NCBI RefSeq assembly: GCF_000426605.1 | Contig: NZ_AUFR01000033.1 | Span: 1 to 33,811 of the forward strand | Length of the DNA stretch: 33,811 nt | Origin: Propionibacterium acidifaciens DSM 21887 | Lineage (GTDB): Bacteria; Actinomycetota; Actinomycetes; Propionibacteriales; Propionibacteriaceae | Direction of reading: 5' to 3' | In this document: one piece after another, positions 23,724-32,514 of the stretch | Numbering within the stretch: position 1 is the first letter of the stretch | Layout: each line of letters starts with the position of its first letter | Made by a program: the position numbers and the translations under genes | The notes under the pieces: model-generated | Databases searched by the model: none | What the model saw: only the letters and a program-made list of their open reading frames with translations | What the model was told of the DNA's origin: nothing

Positions 23724-24873
23724 ATGCGGATCACTCACGTCGCCGCTCACAACTGGCGCAACTTCAAGAATGTGGACTTCGCCGGGGGGAGCCGGCTCCT
23801 CATCGTCGGGCCCAACGCGGCGGGGAAGTCGAATCTGCTCGATCTGTTCCGCTTCCTGGGCGATGTCTCCCGCCGCGGCGGCGGTCTCGCCGCCGCGCTG
23901 GAGAAGCGGGGCGGGTTGTCGAAGACGCGCTGTCTCTTCGCCAGGAACAACCACAGGGGCGAACTCGCCCTGGAGATCGATCTGGCCGACGGCGAGGACA
24001 CGCTACGAGCTCGCCGTCAAGGGCGAGCAGGGCGGTCGCAACAGGCCGATCGTCGTCCGGGAGATCGTGACCCGCAATGGCCAGCCCCTGCTGTCGCGTC
24101 CCGATGACCGGGACGAGCGGGACCGCGAGCTGCTGACGCAGACCCATTTGGAGCAGATATCGGCGAACCAGGGCTTCCGGCCGATCGCGGAGTACTTCGC
24201 GAAGGTCAACTGCTTCCACCTCGTGCCCCGGGTCATCAGGCACGGCCGGCCCGAGGCGGACCTGGGTGCGCGGGAGTTCGGAAGCTCGATGATCGCGGAC
24301 ATGAATGCGACGCCGCCGCGCACGAGGAATGCCTGGTTCAGGCGCATCACGACCGCTCTCGTGTCCGCCGTGCCGGGCTTCGAGAGCCTCGAGCTGGAGG
24401 TGGACAGCACCGGCCGGCCCCATCTCATCGCCGGGTACCGCAACTGGCGCAGGAACCCGTCCGAGCAGGACGAGACCGACTTCTCCGACGGCACGCTACG
24501 GCTCATCGGCCTGCTGCGGACCATCGTCAGCGCCCCCGCCAATGGCGGGATCCTCCTGCTCGAGGAGCCGGAACTGTCGTTGGACACGGCGATCGTCCGC
24601 AGACTCGCCTCGCTCCCGGCGGCCGCCCAACGCGGCACGTCCATGCAGGTGGTCCTCTCCACCCACGCGCCGGAACTCCTCGACGACGAGGGGGTCGGCG
24701 AGGACGGGGTCCTCGTGCTGCGGGTCACCGATGACGGCACCACGGCGAGCCTGCTGTCGCAGATCGAGGATGCGGGACCCGAGATCGAGGCGGAGATCCC
24801 CTTCTCGGAGATCGCCTCAGCACTGATCAGCCCGGGGGACCTGGCGGGCCTCGTCAAGGCCGCTCGCAGGTGA
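23724..24873 (+). pseudogene. OLD/RecF-like AAA ATPase (AAA_21), frameshifted
   Basis: About 382 residues would be encoded if one base were removed near 24000. The first part, from ATG 23724, reads MRITHVAAHNWRNFKNVDF and Walker A GPNAAGKSN (29-37). It continues to LEIDLADGED, after which the frame is lost. The second part, in the frame one base later, resumes RYELAVKGEQGGRNRPI and runs to 24873. It contains SDGTLRLIGLLR, Walker B GGILLLEEPELSLD and STHAPELLDD. This is the AAA_21 architecture of ATPases that pair with a small nuclease or Toprim-like partner in anti-phage and repair systems. The overlapping short gene downstream fits that. The frameshift could be real decay or a sequencing error. 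Confidence 0.82.
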
Positions 24874-24879
24874 CCGCCC

Positions 24880-24990
24880 ATGCGAGTCGTCGTGGAGGGT
24901 CATTCCGATGAGTGGACCGCTCGCCGGATCGTCACGTACTGCGGCCATGAGGTGACGGACCTGCGGGCCGTCGGAGGGAGGAGCAGAGCG
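24880..24990 (+). pseudogene. Truncated partner of the AAA ATPase (DUF4276/Toprim-like start)
   Basis: Starting 6 bases after the ATPase stop, the sequence encodes MRVVVEGHSDEWTARRIVTY followed by CGHEVTDLRAVGGRS. This resembles the first strand and conserved Glu (VEGxSDE) of Toprim-like proteins of the DUF4276 type that follow AAA_21 ATPases. After about 36 codons similarity ends. The frame goes on into sequence that belongs to the 3' flank of the converging DUF1707 gene. So most of the protein is missing, probably through a deletion joint near 24985-25040. The family name is a motif-based inference. Confidence 0.6.
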
Positions 24991-25041
24991 GTCGCCTCGC
25001 CGGCCGAGCGCACGACCATGCGGCCGTCGCCCGGCGGCGGG

Positions 25042-25608
25042 TCAGCGGGGCGCCTTGGCGGTGATGCCGCCCATGACCGAGGAGCCCCTGACGACGATCG
25101 TCGGGGCGTCCGGGGCGGGCCGGAGGGAGCCCTTCACCTTGAACTCGCTCATGATGTGGGTGCTCTCGTCGATGACGTTGACGCCCTCGGGGACGATCAG
25201 CTTCACCTCGCCCATGATGACGCTCGCGTCCAGCTCGACGACCGGGACGGTGAAGACCGCCCGGGTCATGTCGATCCTCACCTCGCCCATGAACGCCGAG
25301 ACGTGCAGCGTCCGGGGCACCGTCCAGACGCCCTCGCGACGGGTGCTGCTCATCGTCGCCCGCATCGGGCCGGTGCCCGGCGCTCTCGCGGCCAGGGACG
25401 ACGCACCGCGGATGCGGGCCGGCGCGAGGTCCTCGATGAGCGATCCCAGGTCGGCGACCGTCTTCGCCGCGAGGGCCCTGGACGTGCGATCGGAGTGCTC
25501 GGCCAGGTCGAGCCGGCCCTCGGCGTGGGCCCTCGTGAGCAGGTCGACGACGGCACCGCGGTCGGCGTCGCTGACGCGCATCGCACTGACGGACTCGGGC
25601 ACGGGCAC
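25042..25608 (-). CDS. DUF1707 domain protein with LiaF-like C-terminal region
   Basis: About 188 residues. The N-terminal DUF1707 domain reads MRVSDADRGAVVDLLTRAHA and then EGRLDLAEHSDRTSRALAAK, ending in DLGSLIEDL. The C-terminal half has repeating beta-strand motifs such as VSAFMGEVRIDMT, DASVIMGEVKLIVPEGVNV and VRGSSVMGGITAK. These are of the kind found in cell-wall-active-antibiotic response proteins (LiaF, DUF2154). There is no membrane segment. Starts at GTG 25614, GTG 25608 or ATG 25581 are possible. TAGGCT at 25620-25615 would place transcription start at GTG 25608, so a leaderless message is plausible. Function is unknown. The family is common in actinobacteria, often near envelope or regulatory genes. 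Confidence 0.85.
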   Translation of the reverse strand: MPVPESVSAMRVSDADRGAVVDLLTRAHAEGRLDLAEHSDRTSRALAAKTVADLGSLIEDLAPARIRGASSLAARAPGTGPMRATMSSTRREGVWTVPRTLHVSAFMGEVRIDMTRAVFTVPVVELDASVIMGEVKLIVPEGVNVIDESTHIMSEFKVKGSLRPAPDAPTIVVRGSSVMGGITAKAPR

Positions 25609-25727
25609 GACCACAGCCTAACCGCTCGGCCCGGGCGCGGGCCGTGGAGGATTCACTGTGCGGACCGCGCGGAATGACGGACGATCTCCGCACAGCGAAC
25701 CAGGAGCGACCGGTCGTCCCGCGCTGC

Positions 25728-28226
25728 TCAGACGGTGACGACCTGCCGGTCGTCACCGGGCCTCAGCACGAACTCGACCTCGCCCCACGCCGGGACGAAC
25801 CCGCCGGCGCGCTCGGTGCGCACGCGCACCTGCTCGGCGTCGGCCTCGACCCGCCAGCGCAGCCACAGGCCCCTGCCGGTGCGGTACGCGTCGGAGACGC
25901 CGTCGTCCTCGAAGAGGAAGCCCTCGGCGTCCTGGACGCGCTCCGGCAGGTAGAGCACCACCCGGCGCCGGGTGGCCGCCAGTGAGGCCGTCGTGACGAT
26001 GCCGTCGCCGGCGGGCAGTTCGGCCTGCGGGATGCCCGCCCCGGCGCGGACGAACAGCGGCAGGCGCTCCAGCGGGGCGTCCACGGTGACCGTCCGGCCG
26101 CCGGCGTGGTGCACCCCGGTGTCGTACTCGAACCATCCGCCGGGCACGTCGGGCAGACGCACGGCGCGGGTCGTCGCGCCCTCCTCGACGACGCTCGCCA
26201 CGAGCAGGTCGCGGCCCAGCAGGAAGTCGTCGTTCTCGACGAACAGCGACTCGTCGGACTCGTCCGCGTAGAAGGTCGGGGCGATGATCGGCTCGCGGCG
26301 CTGCGAGGCCAGGTAGAGCGCCGTGTACAGGTACGGCATGAGGCGGTAGCGCAGCTCGATGGCGCCGCGGACCAGCGGCGTGACCTCGGGATGCATCCAC
26401 GGCTCGTTGACCGAGCCGTCGTCGTGCCAGGAGTGGATCGTGAAGCGCGGGTGCATGACGCCGTTCTGCACCCAGCGGACGAACAGCTCCGGGTCGGGGC
26501 GCTCGGGGCCCGAGAAGCCGCCGACGTCGTGGCCGACGTTGAACACCCCGCACATCGAGAAGCCGGTGCCCATGCGGGTGTTGTACCGCAGCGTCCGCCA
26601 GCTGGCGTAGTTGTCGCCGCTCCAGGTCTGGACGTAGCGCTGCATGCCGAGCATGCCCGAGCGCGAGATGAGATAGGGGCGCTCATCGGGGGCGAACTCG
26701 CGCTGGGCCTCGCCCGAGGCGCGCATCATGAGCAGGCCCTGGACCGGCCGGACGAGGGCCAGCGGGATCGGCCGGCCGAAGCCGGCGCACAGCGCCCGGT
26801 CGTCCCAGACCTCGTACTCGTTGTTGTCGTTCCACGTCGACCCGATGCCCATCTCGAGCAGCTCGCTGCGGACGTTCTCCTTCCACCAGTCGCGTCCGGC
26901 GGGCGAGGTGAAGTCGACCTGCGCGCCCCGATCGCCCCAGAACAGGCTCAGCTCGGGCTCGCCGGACTCGGCGTCGGTGATGAAGACGTCCCGCCCGGCG
27001 GCCTCGTCGAACAGCGGATGGTCGACGAGCAGGGCCGGCTTGATGTTGGCCGCCAGATGGAGGCCCCTGTCGGCGTACGCCGCCGAGGTGGCCCTCGGGT
27101 CGGGGAACTTGTCGTGGTTCCAGTTGAAGACGTAGCGCTTCGGGCCGATGCTCGTGTACCCGCTGGACATCTGGAACGAGTCGCAGGGGATCCGGTGCTC
27201 GTCCAGCAGGTCGAGGAACTCCAGCAGCTTCTCGGACGCGTTCGGGGCGTCGGTGTAGTGCATCGTCGAGCCCGAGTAGCCCAGCGCCCAGCGCGGCAGG
27301 AAGGCGTTGTCGCCGGTCAGCCGGACGATCGCCCGCGTCAGATCGGCGAGACGGGCGCCGAGGAGGACGTAGTAGTCGATGTCCCCGCCCTCGGCGGTCC
27401 AGGAGATGAAGGGCCGGTGGTAGTTGTCCTTGACGCGGCCCATGTCGAAGACGGCCGCGGTCTGGTTGTCGTAGAGGACGCCGACGGCGCCGACGCCCGC
27501 CCGGCGGGTCATGATGAAGGGCACGTGCTTGTACAGCGGGTCGGTGCCGGCCGCGTCGTAGCCCATCGCGTCGAGACAGCGCATGTCGAAGGTGCGGCCC
27601 GTGCGCTCCAGGTCGCCGGCCTTCTCGCCGAGGCCGTAGTAGCGGTCCTCGGGCTCGCGCATGATGTAGTGCGCGACCCGACCCGTCCGTGGGTTGACCT
27701 CGTAGCCGCCGGTGCGGCGGTCCTCGGTGATGGTCATCCACCCGCCGTCCACGCGCACCTGCCAGCAGATGCGCAGCGGGATGTCCTGCACCACGGCGCG
27801 CAGATCGCCGCTCGTGACGATGATGCGGTGCTGGCCCGGGCGGGGCCGGTCGAAGATCGCCATCTCGTCGGTGGCGCTCCCGCCCGTGGTCGTGACGGCG
27901 GGGCGGTCGGCGCCCAGCTCGATCTCCTCGACCGTGACGGCCGGGCAGGGGAAGCCGCTCAGGTCGGCGCGGTCGCGGCCGGCCCACGGCACGTCCTCGG
28001 CCGGGGTCAGCAGGTGCTCGGGGTCCAGCCCGGTGCTCTCGCCGATCCCCCGGCCGGGGGTGATCATCCACGTCACGGGGACGGCCGGGCCCGCGGAGGG
28101 CAGGACGCGCACCCGGGCCAGGGCGTTGTCGAGGATGTCGAGCCGCAGCGTGAAGCCGCCCTCGATCTCGGCCCGCAGACCCGTTCCGGTCGGCGTGAAG
28201 GTGCTGATCCTGTCGAGTGTTCTCAT
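25728..28226 (-). CDS. Glycoside hydrolase family 31 alpha-glycosidase
   Basis: 832-residue GH31 enzyme with no signal peptide, thus cytoplasmic. An N-terminal beta-sandwich domain contains YYGLGEKAGDLERTGR. In the catalytic barrel WALGYSGSTMHYTD marks the first strand. The nucleophile is D467 in WNDNNE and the general acid/base is D538 in WSGDNYASW. RYRLMPYLYTALYLA and the C-terminal beta domains follow. Length and motifs match alpha-glucosidases and related alpha-xylosidases or sulfoquinovosidases. The exact linkage is not predictable. It starts at ATG 28226 with GAGGAG upstream. The esterase gene lies 190 bases upstream in the same direction. Together they may trim an acylated oligosaccharide, a speculative link. 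Confidence 0.92.
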   Translation of the reverse strand: MRTLDRISTFTPTGTGLRAEIEGGFTLRLDILDNALARVRVLPSAGPAVPVTWMITPGRGIGESTGLDPEHLLTPAEDVPWAGRDRADLSGFPCPAVTVEEIELGADRPAVTTTGGSATDEMAIFDRPRPGQHRIIVTSGDLRAVVQDIPLRICWQVRVDGGWMTITEDRRTGGYEVNPRTGRVAHYIMREPEDRYYGLGEKAGDLERTGRTFDMRCLDAMGYDAAGTDPLYKHVPFIMTRRAGVGAVGVLYDNQTAAVFDMGRVKDNYHRPFISWTAEGGDIDYYVLLGARLADLTRAIVRLTGDNAFLPRWALGYSGSTMHYTDAPNASEKLLEFLDLLDEHRIPCDSFQMSSGYTSIGPKRYVFNWNHDKFPDPRATSAAYADRGLHLAANIKPALLVDHPLFDEAAGRDVFITDAESGEPELSLFWGDRGAQVDFTSPAGRDWWKENVRSELLEMGIGSTWNDNNEYEVWDDRALCAGFGRPIPLALVRPVQGLLMMRASGEAQREFAPDERPYLISRSGMLGMQRYVQTWSGDNYASWRTLRYNTRMGTGFSMCGVFNVGHDVGGFSGPERPDPELFVRWVQNGVMHPRFTIHSWHDDGSVNEPWMHPEVTPLVRGAIELRYRLMPYLYTALYLASQRREPIIAPTFYADESDESLFVENDDFLLGRDLLVASVVEEGATTRAVRLPDVPGGWFEYDTGVHHAGGRTVTVDAPLERLPLFVRAGAGIPQAELPAGDGIVTTASLAATRRRVVLYLPERVQDAEGFLFEDDGVSDAYRTGRGLWLRWRVEADAEQVRVRTERAGGFVPAWGEVEFVLRPGDDRQVVTV

Positions 28227-28360
28227 GCTCGGTGGCTCTCCTCGTCGAGGCCGTGCGGGCCGCGCGCCGTGGCCCAGGGGATTCAGCCGGTCGGGACGCT
28301 GTCGTCCGCGAACCGGTGACTGCCCCTACTCTGTCGGTGCGGGGCCGCCCCCGCCCGGCA

Positions 28361-28397
28361 TTGCCGACAGTTGCCGGATCCTGGCAACGGTTGACAG
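28361..28397. promoter_or_regulatory. Operator-like repeats upstream of the GH31 gene
   Basis: TTGCCG occurs at 28361 and 28371, ten bases apart. TTGCC (28371-28375) and GGCAA (28383-28387) form an inverted repeat around GGATCCT, and TTGACAG follows at 28391. These TTGCC-type elements sit in the 190-base gap that should contain the GH31 promoter, so they may bind a sugar-responsive repressor. Confidence 0.4.
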
Positions 28398-28416
28398 CCG
28401 GATGCGTCCCGTCCGC

Positions 28417-29907
28417 TCAGTCCCGGCCCGTCCAGGCGCGCCACAGCTCCTGGTCGAGCCCGGGCTCGTCCCGGCTCGTCGTGTCGAAGACGCGGCCGAT
28501 GCGCTCGGGGTCGGTGAAGGCGGGCCAGCCCGGATCGCCCGTGGCGGCGAAGCGCACCCAGGCGTCGGCCATCTCGGTGGCCAGCCGCTGGGGCGGGTTC
28601 GGGCCGGTCATCTGGCGGTGCGCGGGGCTGTCGAGGTTGTCCCAGACGAACGGGAACTCGGTCATGTGGGCCGCCTGGGCGCGGCCGTCGTCGGCGCGCG
28701 AGGCGTAGTCGAAGCGGTACAGCCAGGTGGGGCGCCCGGCCCGCGCCAGCTGGTCCACGGCGGTCATCGTGGGCCCGGTGAAGATCGTCCACGTGAGGTG
28801 CTGGGCCATCGCCATGCCCGGCTCGTGGATGCGGGTGCGCCCCAGCAGCATCGTGCGCAGCGGCTCGACCGCCCCGTGGGAGGCCAGCAGGTAGCCGGCC
28901 AGCGTCTCCTCGGTGGCGGCGGCCATCGAGTCCGGCGTGATGAGGAAGAGATTGCCCTCGTCGCGGTTGGTGCCCCAGACGGTTCCGCGCACCGGGCGGT
29001 CGAGCATCGCGGCGTCCAGATCGACCGGGACGATGTCGTCGTCGATCCACGGGCCGAGGGCGAGCGTGCCCCACTGGTCGTCGTGGTGCTCGGCCAGGGC
29101 GGGCAGAGCGGTGTCGAGCAGCGTCCTCTGGTCGACGGCCGACAGCGCCTCGGCCGTCGGGGCCAGGCCCAGGGCCTCGGCGATCCGACGCGCCCGGTCG
29201 GCCGCCCGCTCGGGGCCCTCGGCCATCGGGGACGAACCGGACTGGATGATCGCGCGGTGGAAGAGGCCGTCGGCGGCGGGGCTGGCCAGCAGCAGGGCGA
29301 TGCTCATGCCGCCTGCGGATTCGCCGTGCACCATGACGCGGCCGGGGTCCCCGCCGAAGACCGCGATGTTCTCCTGCACCCAGGTCAGGGCGGCGATCTG
29401 GTCCCGCAGGCCACGGTTGGTGGCGGCCCCCTCGAAGGCGGCGAAGCCCTCGGTGCCGGTGCGGTAGTGGATCGAGACGTAGACGGCGCCGCGCTCGGCC
29501 AGGTGACGGCCGTCGTAGGCGGGCAGGCCGCCGTTCCCGGTGAGGAAGGCGCCGCCGTGGATGTGGACGAGGACGGGCAGGTCGTCGCCGGCCTCGCCGG
29601 GCGTCCAGATGTTGAGGTTGAGCGTCTCGTCGCCGGGGCGCCAGCCGGGACCCATGATGGAGCGGTAGTTGAAGCCGTGGCCGCGGAAGAGCGGCTCGAT
29701 CTGGTAGGTGCTCGGGCCGAAGGTCGTCGCGTCGCGCTCGCCGTCCCACGGCTCGACGGGCCGGGGCTCCCGGAAGCGGTTGGCGCCGTAGGGGGCCGCC
29801 GCGTACGGGACGCCCCGGAAGATCTTCATGCCGTCGTTCTCGACGAGGCCGACGATCCGGCCGCCGGTGACATCGGCCAGGACGCTTCCGTAGGGCGTGA
29901 TCTGCAT
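28417..29907 (-). CDS. Type-B carboxylesterase/lipase family hydrolase
   Basis: 496-residue alpha/beta hydrolase of the carboxylesterase type B (PnbA-like) family. It begins with GxVxGL-like VTGGRIVGLVENDGMKIFRG and VPYAAAPYGANRFREP. The segment LNLNIWTPG and oxyanion hole HIHGGAF follow. The nucleophile S197 sits in GESAGGM. The acid residue is in TNRDEGN and the histidine in AHMTEFPFVW. There is no signal peptide, so it is probably cytoplasmic. ATG 29907 follows GAGGAGG by 6 bases. The natural substrate is unknown. Family members hydrolyse simple esters and acetylated or p-nitrobenzyl esters. It lies upstream of the GH31 gene in the same orientation. Confidence 0.9.
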   Translation of the reverse strand: MQITPYGSVLADVTGGRIVGLVENDGMKIFRGVPYAAAPYGANRFREPRPVEPWDGERDATTFGPSTYQIEPLFRGHGFNYRSIMGPGWRPGDETLNLNIWTPGEAGDDLPVLVHIHGGAFLTGNGGLPAYDGRHLAERGAVYVSIHYRTGTEGFAAFEGAATNRGLRDQIAALTWVQENIAVFGGDPGRVMVHGESAGGMSIALLLASPAADGLFHRAIIQSGSSPMAEGPERAADRARRIAEALGLAPTAEALSAVDQRTLLDTALPALAEHHDDQWGTLALGPWIDDDIVPVDLDAAMLDRPVRGTVWGTNRDEGNLFLITPDSMAAATEETLAGYLLASHGAVEPLRTMLLGRTRIHEPGMAMAQHLTWTIFTGPTMTAVDQLARAGRPTWLYRFDYASRADDGRAQAAHMTEFPFVWDNLDSPAHRQMTGPNPPQRLATEMADAWVRFAATGDPGWPAFTDPERIGRVFDTTSRDEPGLDQELWRAWTGRD

Positions 29908-30096
29908 GGGGTCCTCCTCGCTCGCGGGGGCTCCGTCGCCGCCCGGGGATCATGGTCGCCGATCCGCCCGGCCGATGCGGCGGGCTTTCCGTCTGTTGCC
30001 CGCCCGCGCCGCCCGCGCAGGGGCCGTGGGATGCCGGACCGTTTCTCGGCCGGTGCCGCGAGACGCGCGTCCGCGCGCCCGAACGACGGGGCGGAG

Positions 30097-30134
30097 CCCG
30101 CGTTCCTCACGGGGTGACGCATGAAGAACGCGGG
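30097..30134 (-). terminator. Hairpin terminator after ldh
   Basis: CCCGCGTTC (30097-30105) pairs perfectly with GAACGCGGG (30126-30134), and an inner TCAC/GTGA pair extends the fold. It lies 9 bases beyond the ldh stop on the minus strand. Confidence 0.55.
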
Positions 30135-30143
30135 GTGCGCCGG

Positions 30144-31100
30144 TCAGAAACCGACCGAGGCGGCCGTCTGCCGGATGCGCTCGGCCGAGGCGCGCAGGAG
30201 GCTCACCTCGTCGGCGCTCATCGGCGCCTCGAGGACGCGGTCGATGCCGTGCTCGCTCACGAGGGTGGGCAGGCTCAGCGCGATGCCGGAGATGCCGTAC
30301 TGGCCGTCCAGGACGCTCGAGACCGGCAGCACGCTGCGCGTCGGCGACAGCAGGGCCTCGACCAGCCGGGCCCCGGCGAGGCCGATGGCGTAGTTCGTCG
30401 CGCCCTTGCCCTCGATCACCTCGTACGCGGCGAAGGCCGCCTCGTGCGCCAGGCCGTCGAGCACCTCCTGGGTGAACACCCGCTCGCCGGCCACCGTCCA
30501 GTCGCGGATCGCCACGGACGAGATGCGGGCGCTCGACCACAGCGGGAACTCGGAGTCGCCGTGCTCGCCGACGATCATCGAGTGCACATTGGGCTGGGCG
30601 ACCTGGGCCTTCTGCGCGACGAGGTAGCGCAGGCGCGAGGTGTCGAGCAGGGTGCCGGTCGACAGCACCTGCGCGGTGGGCAGCCCCGAGACCCTCTGGG
30701 CGACGACGGTGAGCACGTCGCAGGGGTTCGTCACGAGCACGTAGAGCGCCTCGGGAGCCTGCTCGACGAGCTGGGGCATCATCGACGAGAGGATCCTGGC
30801 ATTGGTGGCGGCCAGGTCGAGGCGGGTCTGGCCCGGCTTCTGCTTCGCCCCGGCGGTGATGATGACGATGGAGGAGTCCCGCACCGCGGTGATGTCGTCC
30901 CCGCCCATGACGACCGAGTTCGTGAACTGGGTGCCGTGCGCGAGGTCCTTCACCTCGGCCTCGACCTTCTTGGTGGCGATGTCGTACAGGGCGACGACCT
31001 TCGCCGAGTCGCGGATGAGCGCGGCGTAGGCGAGCGAGGTGCCGACCGCCCCGGCTCCGACGATGGACAGCTTGGAGGGATGACGCGTGGACGTTCGCAT
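30144..31100 (-). CDS. ldh: L-lactate dehydrogenase
   Basis: 318-residue NAD-dependent enzyme that reduces pyruvate to L-lactate in fermentation. It starts with the Rossmann motif [17 protein letters not shown]. The NAD-selecting acid is in ALYDIATKK. The substrate-loop arginine is in [22 protein letters not shown] follows, and the catalytic histidine is H180 in [22 protein letters not shown] is the usual later motif. Q in the AKQKPGQTR loop supports lactate over malate dehydrogenase. A TATCGT box at 31112-31107 lies exactly 6 bases before the ATG and there is no good ribosome site, so transcription may begin at or beside the start codon (leaderless). It is a single gene with its own terminator. 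Confidence 0.93.
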   Translation of the reverse strand: MRTSTRHPSKLSIVGAGAVGTSLAYAALIRDSAKVVALYDIATKKVEAEVKDLAHGTQFTNSVVMGGDDITAVRDSSIVIITAGAKQKPGQTRLDLAATNARILSSMMPQLVEQAPEALYVLVTNPCDVLTVVAQRVSGLPTAQVLSTGTLLDTSRLRYLVAQKAQVAQPNVHSMIVGEHGDSEFPLWSSARISSVAIRDWTVAGERVFTQEVLDGLAHEAAFAAYEVIEGKGATNYAIGLAGARLVEALLSPTRSVLPVSSVLDGQYGISGIALSLPTLVSEHGIDRVLEAPMSADEVSLLRASAERIRQTAASVGF

Positions 31101-31209
31101 GTCACCACGATAGGCGCTCGCGCGCGGGTCCCGGAGCCGTCGTTCCCGTGGGCCGGGACGATGGCACTCTCATCCATCGCTCACCCATCGGTGGCGGACG
31201 GGCCGCCGC

Positions 31210-31290
31210 CCCCTGCATCCGCCGGGGCCCGCGCCGGACCGTCGTCACGAGCGGCCCCCGCCCGAACCGTCCCCTGCACCCGCCGGGGCC
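31210..31290. repeat. 20-bp imperfect direct repeat between ldh and the permease gene
   Basis: Copies at 31210-31229 and 31271-31290 differ at one position. Each has CCCC and GGGG ends that can form a small hairpin. They lie in the 266-base gap just beyond the 3' end of the permease gene. No coding sequence is supported there. Confidence 0.55.
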
Positions 31291-31366
31291 TGCGGGTCCG
31301 GGAGGACCCGTCCGCGGTGTCTGCGAAGACGCCCCGGCCGGGGCCGGGCGAGCAGATCCAGCGCGG

Positions 31367-32377
31367 TCATGCCGGCGAGCCCACGAGCATCACGAGCGTC
31401 GTCGCCGCCAGTCCGGCAGCGGGTGGGAGGTATTTCCGGGGGTGGCGGAGCACCTCCCGCTCCGACTTCCACGAGGTGATGGGGCGGTATCTTTCGAGCG
31501 TTCCCGCGACGAGCGCGGCCGCTGCCGCGCACGAGATCAGCTCCGCGAGGAGGATCGGCAAGGGGACTCCACTGCGGCTCAGCATGATGGCAGCGGGGAT
31601 CCCGCTCAGCACGTAGAAGACACAGGCGCTCGAGTAATACCGTGCGAAGACCGCGTTCGATCCGGGAGCCGCGACGATCACCGAATAGGTGCTGGGATTC
31701 CTCGAGAAGAATGAGTTGAGCGGTGTGTTCGCGGTGACGAAGGCCATGCCCAGAGGCGTGATGAGACCCTGATCGGCCGTTGTGAAGGTGAAGATCGCGC
31801 TCATGACGGCAAGACCGATCGAGTCCACGAGCGTCATGGTGCTGGACCGCAGCTCGCCGAGCAGGATGTTCGGATCGGCGGTCGCGTGCCGCGCGGTTCC
31901 GTGCAGGGCGCCCACGTCGTGGACCGCCGCGAGGCCCACGGCTCCGAGAACGAGGACGAGCAGGGTTCCGATGCCGTCGTGGACGATCCAGAGGGCGGCC
32001 GAGACGATCAGGCCCAGCAGCATGGCGAGCCGGACGACGGCCCTCGACGCCGACCGTGAGAGCACGGACACCACTGCCGCGCCCATCCCGAAGAGGACGG
32101 TGCACCAGGTCTTCTCGGCGTCGGGGCTGTCGGCCGAGAACACCGAGAACAGGATGATCGGGCACGCCACGTCGAGCGTCAGGACTCCCGCGGCGACGAG
32201 GACCGTCTGGCGGACGAGGGTCGCCTCCTCGATCGGGAAGGCCCTGAGGATGCGCCATTTCTGCGTGCCGATCCAGGTTCTGCTGATTGTCGACGCCGCT
32301 CCCAGCAGGGCCACGCACAGCGATGCGACGATGATTCCCGTTCCCACCCGGATGCCGATGTTCAGGGCGAGGAACAC
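31367..32377 (-). CDS. Multi-spanning membrane protein, probable ABC exporter permease (5' end damaged)
   Basis: The intact frame encodes about 336 residues with roughly ten hydrophobic helices. Examples are IIVASLCVALLGAA near the N-terminus and LAAGLAATTLVMLVG near the C-terminus. Family similarity is not recognisable. It follows an ABC ATPase gene, so it is probably the membrane half of a two-gene exporter. The GTG at 32377 lies inside what looks like the first helix (SAIAVFLALNIG), and no ribosome site supports it. The natural start is probably ATG 32514, just after GGAGGA and overlapping the ATPase 3' end. That frame now hits a stop after 17 codons. The gene is therefore likely non-functional or switched off in this sequence. 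Confidence 0.7.
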   Translation of the reverse strand: MFLALNIGIRVGTGIIVASLCVALLGAASTISRTWIGTQKWRILRAFPIEEATLVRQTVLVAAGVLTLDVACPIILFSVFSADSPDAEKTWCTVLFGMGAAVVSVLSRSASRAVVRLAMLLGLIVSAALWIVHDGIGTLLVLVLGAVGLAAVHDVGALHGTARHATADPNILLGELRSSTMTLVDSIGLAVMSAIFTFTTADQGLITPLGMAFVTANTPLNSFFSRNPSTYSVIVAAPGSNAVFARYYSSACVFYVLSGIPAAIMLSRSGVPLPILLAELISCAAAAALVAGTLERYRPITSWKSEREVLRHPRKYLPPAAGLAATTLVMLVGSPA

Positions 32378-32514
32378 GGCGATCGCACTCAGGGAGGCCC
32401 CCCCACAGCACGGAGCGAACAGTGATGAACTGCCCGCGGACCGCGATGAGAGCGCTCGTCCTACTGGATGAGGATGAGAGCGCTCGTCCTACTGGATGAG
32501 CGAGGCCACGTCAT
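32378..32514 (-). pseudogene. Out-of-frame 5' portion of the permease gene
   Basis: From ATG 32514 (GGAGGA ribosome site, 5-base spacing) the frame reads MTWPRSSSRTSALI and then stops at 32463-32461, inside the second copy of a 28-bp tandem duplication. If one copy is ignored the protein continues IAVRGQFITVRSVLWG up to a run of seven G (32404-32398 on this strand). With six G it would join ASLSAIAVFLALNIG of the intact frame. Thus two separate one-base-equivalent shifts separate start and body. This reconstruction is inference, but the joined N-terminus looks like a normal permease start. Confidence 0.65.
32445..32500. repeat. Perfect 28-bp tandem duplication at an ATPase-permease gene junction
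   Basis: Copies at 32445-32472 and 32473-32500 are identical. The copy nearer the ATPase contains its last codons and stop (TAG at 32491-32489), so the ATPase is unharmed. The extra copy shifts the overlapping permease frame by one base and brings in a stop codon. Confidence 0.95.

Noticed and set aside
26106-28319. 737-codon plus-strand frame opposite the GH31 gene
   Set aside because: A typical antisense shadow: GH31 catalytic motifs are all on the minus strand.
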